From Mycobacterium sp. 3519A (GTDB lineage: Bacteria > Actinomycetota > Actinomycetes > Mycobacteriales > Mycobacteriaceae), in the NCBI RefSeq assembly GCF_900240945.1, contig NZ_OESG01000011.1, forward strand, positions 96,778 to 160,777: a stretch of DNA of 64,000 nt, read 5' to 3'. The notes under the pieces were generated by a model, which ran no database searches, was not told where the DNA came from, and saw nothing but the letters and a program-made list of their open reading frames with translations. The translations under genes were made by a program, and so were the position numbers. Positions 57,957 to 64,000 of the stretch are shown piece after piece (the first letter of the stretch is position 1; each line of letters begins with the position of its first letter).

Positions 57957-58910
57957 TCAATCGAGGGTGAGTGATGCGAGGAAGTCCTGGGTGCGTTGCC
58001 GTGATCGGGCGCGCGCTGCTGCGTCACCGCCGAGTGGGACCACACGCGCAGCGAGGTCGGTGACGCCGGCGTCGCGGTAGCGCCGCAGGCGCGCGAGCAC
58101 GGCGGTTTCGTCGCCGGCCGCCATGGTGTCGCCCACGTCCTCGGCGTCACCGTGTTCGAGCAGGCGGACGTAGTTCGGGGAGAAGTCGGCGTGGCCGAGC
58201 ACCTCGCTCGCGTATGCGCGGGCGTCGTCGATTTCACCGGACGCGCAGAGTGCGACGGGAATCCCTGCGACGATACGGGTTTCGGCCTTGCCCGCCGCGG
58301 TTGCGGCTTCGATGATGCGCGGCGCCACATAGTCGCCGATCGCCCGTTCGTCGGCCATCCACAAGATGGTGCCGACCGTCCGTTCACCAGCGATCCGCAG
58401 CATGGTCGGGCCGAGCGCGGCCAGAAGAACCGGCATCTCGAATGAATCCGTCACGTCGATCGGGCTGTGCACGCGAAAGTTGTTGTTGTCCACCGCCACC
58501 GAGCCCGGGCCCGCGAACGCGGCCGCCAGCACGTCGAGGTAGTCACGCACCAACCGCGCCGGCCGGTCATAGGGCAGGCCGAGTTGATCGGCGATGATCC
58601 AATGGTGCGACGGGCCCAGGCCCAGGCTGAATCGGCCGGAGCAGGCGATCTGCGTCGTCAGCGCCTGCTGCGCCAGGATCAACGGATGGCGGGTCTGGAT
58701 CGGGACGACCGCGGTGCCGATCTCGATCCGCTCGGTGGCCTGGCCGAGGAGCGCCACCGCGGTCAGCGCGTCGAGATAGCCAGGCACCTGCGGGAACCAG
58801 AACGAGGCGAATCCCTGGGCCTCGGCCGTTTTCACGTCGTCGATGAGTCCGGCCACCCGGTCCGCGCGGGCCCGCTCCTTGTCGGAGCCGACCATCAAGC
58901 CGATCCGCAT
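57957..58910 (-). CDS. LLM class F420-dependent oxidoreductase
   Basis: A 317-residue luciferase-like monooxygenase-fold protein: MRIGLMVGS opening, FASFWFPQVPG, IEIGTAVVPIQTRHPLILAQQALT and the SHHWI motif in GLGPSHHWIIADQLG. These features mark the F420-using actinobacterial branch rather than FMN luciferases. Substrates could be alcohols, sugars or reduced ring compounds. It shares a minus-strand transcript with a hypothetical gene (9-nt gap) and the epimerase-like gene. Confidence 0.87.
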   Translation of the reverse strand: MRIGLMVGSDKERARADRVAGLIDDVKTAEAQGFASFWFPQVPGYLDALTAVALLGQATERIEIGTAVVPIQTRHPLILAQQALTTQIACSGRFSLGLGPSHHWIIADQLGLPYDRPARLVRDYLDVLAAAFAGPGSVAVDNNNFRVHSPIDVTDSFEMPVLLAALGPTMLRIAGERTVGTILWMADERAIGDYVAPRIIEAATAAGKAETRIVAGIPVALCASGEIDDARAYASEVLGHADFSPNYVRLLEHGDAEDVGDTMAAGDETAVLARLRRYRDAGVTDLAARVVPLGGDAAARARSRQRTQDFLASLTLD

Positions 58911-58919
58911 GCCGACCTC

Positions 58920-59663
58920 CTAGGGCACATAGCGGTCCCACTCGTACGGCACGACCGGGTGGAAAGGGGCGGCGAAGAGCGGTTCGATGTCGGTGTCTTT
59001 CCACCGCGTTTCGAGCACCGGCCGCAGCCGCTCGGCGGTGGCGACCGGGTCGTCGTCGAGGAAGCAATAAGAAATCGTTTGGCCCGCAGGGGCATTCGCC
59101 AGTCGGACGTCGACGGCTTGCGATGCGGCCGACCACACCCCGGCGACACCGTCGACGCGAGTCAGCTCCGTTGCAGTCGTCGCGTTCGTCTCCAACAACA
59201 GATAGACGCCGCGTATCGGCCACCACGGCAGCACGTCGGCGCCGACCTTGATCCGGGCGGCTGCGGCCTTGGATTGCACGTCGTAGATCCCGCGTTCGAC
59301 CGGCGGCAGCAGCGGCAACTTGCGGCCGGCGCCGATCAGCGCCTTTGCCAGATCGAGGAAGCCGGTCATGCCGCTCTGATCGGTGAAGAAATACGTCATC
59401 ACGTGATCGATGTCGTCGTACGGTTGCCGACTCACCGCGCGCGCTGAGTGGCAGGCGGGCGTCGACACCAAGCGCAAGGAAGCGCGGACGGCGGACAACC
59501 GGTGCTGCTCCGGGCGGTGATCGAGGGTGTGCCAACGTAAGTACTCGGCGTCCGCGCCCTCGGGATGCCGCGTGGCCATCGAGACGAACAAAGTGGTGAC
59601 ATCGCCTGTGCCCGTGGCGAGAACGTCGGCGAGTTCGTCCGATGGCGTACCGGGTAGCTGCAT
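58920..59663 (-). CDS. Conserved hypothetical protein, possibly duplicated dimeric alpha/beta-barrel
   Basis: A 247-residue protein. The first half (VTTLFVSMATRHPEGADAEYLRWHTLDHRPEQHRL) looks like an EthD/dimeric alpha-beta-barrel unit, where a histidine after W is typical. The second half (GVYLLLETNATTATELTRVDGVAGVWS) resembles a second barrel strand-helix unit. A two-domain fusion of such barrels is the best guess. The start ATG 59663 lies 2 nt from the stop of the epimerase gene. Function unknown, linked by position to the F420-dependent enzyme. Confidence 0.68.
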   Translation of the reverse strand: MQLPGTPSDELADVLATGTGDVTTLFVSMATRHPEGADAEYLRWHTLDHRPEQHRLSAVRASLRLVSTPACHSARAVSRQPYDDIDHVMTYFFTDQSGMTGFLDLAKALIGAGRKLPLLPPVERGIYDVQSKAAAARIKVGADVLPWWPIRGVYLLLETNATTATELTRVDGVAGVWSAASQAVDVRLANAPAGQTISYCFLDDDPVATAERLRPVLETRWKDTDIEPLFAAPFHPVVPYEWDRYVP

Positions 59664-59665
59664 GG

Positions 59666-60583
59666 TCAGTCGCCTTTCAGCCTGAGTTCGGGGTGGCGGG
59701 CCTCGATCATGCGGCGGAAGCCGTCGCGCCAGTGCACTTTGGTGCGGCCGAGCATGTCGTGCATGTAGGTCACATCGGGCCACAGCGGCGTGTGCGCGTC
59801 GGGGGTATAGGTGAAAACCGGCTCCACGCCGACGAGTTCACCCATGTAGGCGCAGTAGTCCTCGACGCTGACGGTTTCACTGCCTGCCCAGTTCACCACG
59901 ATCGGCGGCGTGTCGGCGACCTCCATGGCGCGGATGCCGAGCTCGACGTAGTCGTCTTCGTAGATCGGGTTGTAGTTGTTAGGTTTGTCCGGGTGGAGCC
60001 GAATCGGCTTGCGGGCCAACATCATTTCCAGTCGGTCGGCGGGAGCGCCGCCCTCGGGGCCGTAGGTCGAACAGATCCGGATGATGGTGAGCGGGACCCG
60101 GTGCTGTTTTGCGACCCATGTGCACACGGCCTCGGCGGCGACCTTGGAGAAGCTGTAGTTCGCGCGCAGGGGTGCTCCCGGCGGATCGGACTCACGCAAC
60201 GGACGCTGTCCTTGATAGGCGTATATCGATCCGGTGGAACAGAACACGAAGCCGTTGGCGGCGCGGCAGTGGTAGAGCAGATCGCCGGATTTCTGGGCGT
60301 TGGTGTTCACACATGTCGCCCACTCGCCTGCACCGACGTCGACGGCGGCGTGGAACACGTACGTGAAATCGTCGGGCAGCGTGGAGAAATCGCCCGCGCT
60401 GATGTCCAGCGCCACCGGCTTGACGCCGACCGCGGCGAGCCGTTCCCGATCGGCCGGATCCCGCATCCGTGCGGCGCCCCAGACCTCATTGCGCTGGGCG
60501 AGCGCACGCGCGATCGGGAAGGCGATCTTTCCGGTCGCACCGGTGATGAGAATCTTCTCCGCCTCGAGCATCCAACTAGTCAT
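59666..60583 (-). CDS. NAD(P)-dependent epimerase/dehydratase (extended SDR)
   Basis: A 305-residue extended SDR: ITGATGKIAFPIARAL near residues 13-28, FVFCSTGSIYAYQ with the catalytic Ser/Thr, and YSFSKVAAE supplying Y-x-x-x-K. A sugar-epimerase-like C-terminal part follows. Start 60583 or an internal ATG at 60571. It heads the minus-strand operon and is divergent from an acyl-CoA dehydrogenase. Substrate unknown. Confidence 0.83.
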   Translation of the reverse strand: MTSWMLEAEKILITGATGKIAFPIARALAQRNEVWGAARMRDPADRERLAAVGVKPVALDISAGDFSTLPDDFTYVFHAAVDVGAGEWATCVNTNAQKSGDLLYHCRAANGFVFCSTGSIYAYQGQRPLRESDPPGAPLRANYSFSKVAAEAVCTWVAKQHRVPLTIIRICSTYGPEGGAPADRLEMMLARKPIRLHPDKPNNYNPIYEDDYVELGIRAMEVADTPPIVVNWAGSETVSVEDYCAYMGELVGVEPVFTYTPDAHTPLWPDVTYMHDMLGRTKVHWRDGFRRMIEARHPELRLKGD

Positions 60584-60602
60584 AGCGCATCGACACGCAA
60601 AT

Positions 60603-60621
60603 GTTAAGTACTTGATATGTT
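60603..60621 (+). promoter_or_regulatory. Promoter of a probably leaderless acyl-CoA dehydrogenase transcript
   Basis: TATGTT (60616-60621) fits a -10 hexamer placed 6 nt before ATG 60628. Transcription would then start at about the first codon. AAGTACTT (60606-60613) is a perfect 8-bp palindrome next to it; with its flanks it partly resembles a KstR2-type half site, which is weak evidence. Confidence 0.35.
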
Positions 60622-60627
60622 GGCGTG

Positions 60628-61803
60628 ATGCAACTGAGGTTCGACGCCGAGGTCGAAGCGTTCCGAGCGGAGTTCGGCAGGTTCCTCGACGAGCACCTTC
60701 CGACCGAGGCTCAGGCCGCCGAACGGTCGTCCTCGACGGCGCATGTGCCGGCGTGGGCGCGTGATTGGCAACGGCTGCAGTTCGACCACGGCTGGTTGTT
60801 GCCGGGTAATCCGCCGGAGTTCGGTGGTCGGAATGCCGGTGTGCTGCAGCAGTTCGTTCATCGTGACGAACTGGCCCGTCGGCGCATCTACCACTGCTTC
60901 AACCCGCAGGGCGTCGGGATCATCGCGGCCTCGCTGCTGTCGTTCGGAACCGATCAGCAGAAACAGCAGTGGGCAGTGCCGATCCTGCGCGCGGAGATGA
61001 CGGCGGCGCTTGGCATGAGTGAACCGGGGGCAGGCTCCGATCTGGCCGGATTGAACACCCGGGCGGTGCTGTCGGGTGAGGACTTCGTGGTCAACGGTCA
61101 GAAGGTGTGGACATCGGGCGCTCACGACGCCGATGTGCTGCTGACGTTCGTGCGCACCGATCCGGATGCGCCGAAACACAAGGGAATCAGCGCGCTGCTG
61201 ATCCCCACCGATACACCGGGGGTGGAGCGCAGGCCGTTCGCCGCCGTATTCGACCGCGACAGCCTCGACTTCAACGAGGTGTTCTTCACCGACGTGCGCG
61301 TGCCCGCACAGAACCTCGTCGGCCCACTGGGCGGCGGATGGCAGGTCGCCAACGGATCGCTCGGCCATGAGCGCACGATGATGTGGATGGCGTTCGCGAA
61401 CCGGATGGGGCAGTTGCTCGAAGACTATCGACCGGTGGATGCGCTCGACCGCGACCGGTACGCGACTATTGCGATGGACCATCAAGCGCTACGACTGCTT
61501 GGGTCGGTGGCGCTCGGGCAGGCGGCGCGCGGCGAGCGAGACATCCCCGGCATCTCGGTGCTGAAACTGCTCGGGTCGGAGGCCGAACAGAACGCGTTTC
61601 GGTACGCGCTGGACGCCGCCGGCGTCGACGGTCTACTCAGTCCAGCGCTCACTGCGCCGTACAACCCGTACAACCCAGACCTTTTCACTGGAAGCTGGTT
61701 CACCCGCTACGTCAGCACCTATGCGGGCACGATCTCGGGCGGCACCTCAGAGATCCAGCGCAACATCATTGCGCAGCGGGTGCTGGGGTTGCCTGCGCGC
61801 TGA
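60628..61803 (+). CDS. Acyl-CoA dehydrogenase family protein (paralogue of the gene at 9954)
   Basis: A 391-residue acyl-CoA dehydrogenase very similar throughout to the protein at 9954-11129: same length, LQFDHGWLLPGNPPEFGGRNA, GMSEPGAGSDLAGL, VNGQKVWTSGAHDADVLLTFV and GGTSEIQRNIIAQRVLGLP. The conserved Gly in place of the YEGT-type Glu is shared. A recent duplication within this chromosomal region is likely. Unlike the first copy it has no GAGAA-N5-TTCTC element, so it is regulated separately. Confidence 0.9.
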   Translation: MQLRFDAEVEAFRAEFGRFLDEHLPTEAQAAERSSSTAHVPAWARDWQRLQFDHGWLLPGNPPEFGGRNAGVLQQFVHRDELARRRIYHCFNPQGVGIIAASLLSFGTDQQKQQWAVPILRAEMTAALGMSEPGAGSDLAGLNTRAVLSGEDFVVNGQKVWTSGAHDADVLLTFVRTDPDAPKHKGISALLIPTDTPGVERRPFAAVFDRDSLDFNEVFFTDVRVPAQNLVGPLGGGWQVANGSLGHERTMMWMAFANRMGQLLEDYRPVDALDRDRYATIAMDHQALRLLGSVALGQAARGERDIPGISVLKLLGSEAEQNAFRYALDAAGVDGLLSPALTAPYNPYNPDLFTGSWFTRYVSTYAGTISGGTSEIQRNIIAQRVLGLPAR

Positions 61804-61828
61804 TTCTTGTCGTGGGGTGGTGGTAGTG

Positions 61829-61844
61829 TCGAACATATGTTCGA
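61829..61844 (+). promoter_or_regulatory. Perfect mycobacterial SOS (LexA) box over the start codon
   Basis: TCGAACATATGTTCGA is a perfect palindrome and an exact match to the mycobacterial LexA consensus TCGAAC-N4-GTTCGA. The start codon ATG (61837-61839) lies at its centre. TAGTGT (61824-61829) could be the -10 hexamer of a leaderless transcript, so bound LexA would cover the transcription start. Confidence 0.85.
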
Positions 61845-63123
61845 TTTCAGGGTGTTGGCGGAGGTGGATCCGCGGGCTGATCAGGGGGCCTTGGTCGAGC
61901 AGATCGCGTGGTTGGAGGCGGTGAAGTCGGCTGCGGCGGCGGGGCAGGCCCGCGCGGCGGCGGCGTTGGCGACGGCGCGTCGGGCGGCGGAGGTGGCGGC
62001 GGGGGTGCCCAAGTCGCGGCAGGGTCGTGGGTTGGGCAGTGAGGTCGCTTTGGCGCGCCGCGAGTCGCCGAATCAGGGTGGTCGGCTGTTGGGGTTGGCG
62101 CAGGCGTTGGTCGAGGAGATGCCGCGCACGCTGGCCGCGATGGAATGCGGGGTGCTCTCGGAGTGGCGGGCGACGTTGATCGCGCGCGAGTCGGCGTGTT
62201 TGGCCGTGGCGGATCGGCGGCTGCTGGACGCTGAGATGTGCGGTGATGTCTCGGCGTTGGAGGGGCTCGGTGATGGCCGGATCAGCGCCAAGGCCAAGGA
62301 GATCGCCGCCCGGTTGGATGCCGCGGCGGTGGTGGATCGGGCGGCCAAGGCTGAGGCGGATCGCAGCGTGACGGTGCGCCCGGCGCCCGATTGCATGGCC
62401 CGGGTGACGGTGTTGTTGCCGATGCGTCAGGGGGTGGGGTTGTGGGCGGCATTGAAACGCCAGGCTGACACCACCTTTGATGGGCGTTCGCGGGGTCAGG
62501 TGATGGCTGATACCGCCTATGAACGCATCACCGGCTGTCCGGCGGTGCAGCCGCAGTCGGTGGCGTTGAATTTGGTGATGACCGATGCGGCGTTGTGGGG
62601 CAGCGACAATGCCCCGGCGATCCTGGACGGTTATGGGCCGGTTCCGGCGCCGCTGGCCCAACAGTTGGTCGGCGATGCGGTCGCTGATGAGCGGGCGCGG
62701 GCCAGTCTGCGGCGGTTGTATCGGCACCCGCGCAGTGGGGCGTTGGTGGCGATGGAGTCGCGGGCGCGGTTGTTTCCCAAGGGGTTAGCGAAATTCATCG
62801 GGGTGCGGGATCGCACCTGTCGTACTCCGTATTGTGATGCCCCGATCCGGCATCGTGATCACGCCATACCGCGGCATCGCGGTGGTCCGACCAGCGCCGG
62901 CAACGGGTTGGGGGCTTGTGAGCGGTGCAACTACGTCAAAGAAGCAGCCGGTTGGCGGGTGTCCACCGCGCTGGACAACGACACCCACAGCGCCGAATTC
63001 GTCACCCCGACCGGCAAGACCTACCGCTCCACCGCACCCCCGCTGCCCGGGGCCCCACTGATCACCATCAGCGAACTCGAAATCCGCATCGGCGTCGAAC
63101 TCACCGACCTACACGCAGCCTGA
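61837..63123 (+). CDS. DUF222/13E12 repeat-family HNH endonuclease-like protein
   Basis: A 428-residue protein with the long helical DUF222 domain (about residues 1-320, alanine- and arginine-rich) and a C-terminal HNH-type zinc/nuclease domain: CRTPYCDAPIRHRDHAIPRH with GGPTSAGNGLGACERCN. The DHxxxxxxGG and CxxCN parts are as expected for the family. These proteins are multi-copy in mycobacteria (13E12 repeat family) and their targets are unknown. Codon use is visibly different from neighbours (many TTG, GCG, GTG, CGG). The promoter is covered by a perfect SOS box, so expression should follow DNA damage. Confidence 0.87.
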   Translation: MFDFRVLAEVDPRADQGALVEQIAWLEAVKSAAAAGQARAAAALATARRAAEVAAGVPKSRQGRGLGSEVALARRESPNQGGRLLGLAQALVEEMPRTLAAMECGVLSEWRATLIARESACLAVADRRLLDAEMCGDVSALEGLGDGRISAKAKEIAARLDAAAVVDRAAKAEADRSVTVRPAPDCMARVTVLLPMRQGVGLWAALKRQADTTFDGRSRGQVMADTAYERITGCPAVQPQSVALNLVMTDAALWGSDNAPAILDGYGPVPAPLAQQLVGDAVADERARASLRRLYRHPRSGALVAMESRARLFPKGLAKFIGVRDRTCRTPYCDAPIRHRDHAIPRHRGGPTSAGNGLGACERCNYVKEAAGWRVSTALDNDTHSAEFVTPTGKTYRSTAPPLPGAPLITISELEIRIGVELTDLHAA

Positions 63124-63126
63124 CGG

Positions 63127-64000
63127 CTAGCCTGCTACCGCAATGGATTTGGTGTCGGTGTAGCCGTCGATGCCCTCGCGGCCGAGTTCGCGGCCGTAGC
63201 CGCTGGCCTTGACGCCGCCGAACGGCGCGAACGGGTCCATGGTGTAGCCCTGGTTGACGCCGAATGTTCCGGTGCGCACGGCGGCCGCCACTTCGAGACC
63301 GCGCTCGACGTCGTTCGTCCACACCGAACCGGCCAGGCCGTAGTCGGAGTCGTTGGCGATGGCCACCGCCTCGTTTTCGTCGGTGTAGGGGATCACGGTC
63401 AGCACCGGGCCGAAGATCTCCTCGCGTGCGATCCGCATCGAGTTGTCGGCGTCGGCGAACAGCGTTGGCTTGACGTACCAGCCGCGGTCGAGACCGTCGG
63501 GCATCTCGGGGCCGCCGACGACAAGGCGGGCGCCTTGGTCCAGGCCGCTCTCGATGTAGCCGCGGACGCGTTGCTGCTGGCGTTGCGCCACAAGGGGACC
63601 CACGTGCGTGGCGCTGTTCGTCGGATCGCCGACGACCATCGACGTCATCTCGGCGGCCAACGCGTCGGTGAAATCGTCGGCCCGATTCGCGGGCACCAGG
63701 ATGCGGGTCAGCGCGTTGCAGATCTGCCCGCTGTTCGACAGGCTGGCCGACCGCACGCCCTTGGCGACGGTTGCCGGGTCGGCGTCGGCGAGCACAATCG
63801 CGGCGGACTTGCCGCCCAGTTCGAGGCTGACGCGGCGCAGATCCGGTGCGCATGCCGCCGCGACGGCCCTACCCGCCGCCGTCGATCCGGTGAACGAAAC
63901 CTTGTCCACACCAGGATGTTTCACCAGGTACTCGCCGACTCCGGCGTCGCCGGGCAGCACACTCACCACGCCGTCCGGCAACCCCGCCTGGCCGATCATC
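63127..64000 (-). CDS. Aldehyde dehydrogenase family protein, C-terminal part
   Basis: The C-terminal 290 residues of an NAD(P)-dependent aldehyde dehydrogenase; the N-terminus lies beyond the window. FTGSTAAGR, LELGGKSA (general-base glutamate) and SGQICNALTR (catalytic cysteine) are all present, as are EEIFGPVLTVIPY and PFGGVKASGYGRE. It looks complete to its stop codon 3 nt after the DUF222 gene, in tail-to-tail arrangement. The substrate is not evident. Confidence 0.88.
   Translation of the reverse strand, partial: MIGQAGLPDGVVSVLPGDAGVGEYLVKHPGVDKVSFTGSTAAGRAVAAACAPDLRRVSLELGGKSAAIVLADADPATVAKGVRSASLSNSGQICNALTRILVPANRADDFTDALAAEMTSMVVGDPTNSATHVGPLVAQRQQQRVRGYIESGLDQGARLVVGGPEMPDGLDRGWYVKPTLFADADNSMRIAREEIFGPVLTVIPYTDENEAVAIANDSDYGLAGSVWTNDVERGLEVAAAVRTGTFGVNQGYTMDPFAPFGGVKASGYGRELGREGIDGYTDTKSIAVAG

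Noticed and set aside
60603..60616. KstR2 binding site in front of the acyl-CoA dehydrogenase
   Set aside because: Only one half matches the consensus well; the second half differs at two conserved positions, and no other KstR2-type site was seen in the window. Kept only as a note on the promoter.
61837..63123. Mobile element or inserted intron encoding a homing nuclease
   Set aside because: DUF222-HNH genes are a resident multi-copy family; no terminal repeats, target duplication or interrupted gene were found around it.

Overview
The window looks like chromosomal DNA of a fast-growing mycobacterium or close relative. It is high-GC, with frequent GTG starts and many 4-bp ATGA/GTGA gene overlaps. 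It carries three mycofactocin-type short-chain dehydrogenases paired with P450s, a wax-ester-synthase/DGAT protein, a Ddn-type deazaflavin protein, an F420-type LLM oxidoreductase, a 13E12-type DUF222-HNH protein and seven acyl-CoA dehydrogenases. No rRNA, tRNA, CRISPR array, prophage or insertion sequence was recognised. Every gap is shorter than 300 bases, and most hold a promoter, operator-like repeat or hairpin.

Region by region. 1-5.9 kb: a type III glutamine synthetase with a partial downstream partner, two SDR/epimerase genes, a PlsC-like acyltransferase and a WS/DGAT. 6-26.2 kb: a large catabolic island for an unidentified (probably cyclic) carboxylic acid. It contains P450 plus SDR, thioesterase, a TetR regulator, acyl-CoA dehydrogenases (one adjacent two-subunit pair), enoyl-CoA hydratases, a Rieske oxygenase, two amidohydrolases, a CoA-transferase, a thiolase and a Ddn-like protein. 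Six copies of an inverted repeat GAGAA-N5-TTCTC, four with a third half-site 7 bp upstream, lie in the promoters of this island and probably mark the TetR regulon. 26.4-33.9 kb: three TetR genes, each with its own palindrome, flanking an acyl-CoA dehydrogenase/phosphotransferase/quinone-reductase operon and a small membrane-protein/NIPSNAP operon. 33.9-36 kb: the second SDR-P450 pair. 36-40.9 kb: a secreted SnoaL-like protein and four regulators of the IclR, HxlR and TetR families.

41-50.7 kb: a tight plus-strand operon around a mandelate-racemase homologue and a benzoylformate-decarboxylase homologue. In both, one catalytic residue of the Pseudomonas enzyme is replaced. The operon also holds two quinone-reductase-like MDR enzymes, a Yellow/MRJP beta-propeller, an LVIVD-repeat protein, a signal-less glycine-betaine-binding-type domain and an alpha/beta hydrolase with a cysteine in the nucleophile elbow. 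This is the best candidate for an undescribed pathway. 50.7-55.8 kb: a MatC-type dicarboxylate carrier, a class III CoA-transferase and an AccD3-like fused carboxyltransferase on the minus strand, next to a GntR/FadR regulator. A 31-bp element is repeated in front of the transporter and the CoA-transferase.

55.8-64 kb: the third P450-SDR pair, an LLM oxidoreductase, a hypothetical protein, an epimerase, an acyl-CoA dehydrogenase similar to the one at 9954, a DUF222-HNH gene whose start codon lies inside a perfect mycobacterial SOS box, and the C-terminal part of an aldehyde dehydrogenase running off the window.
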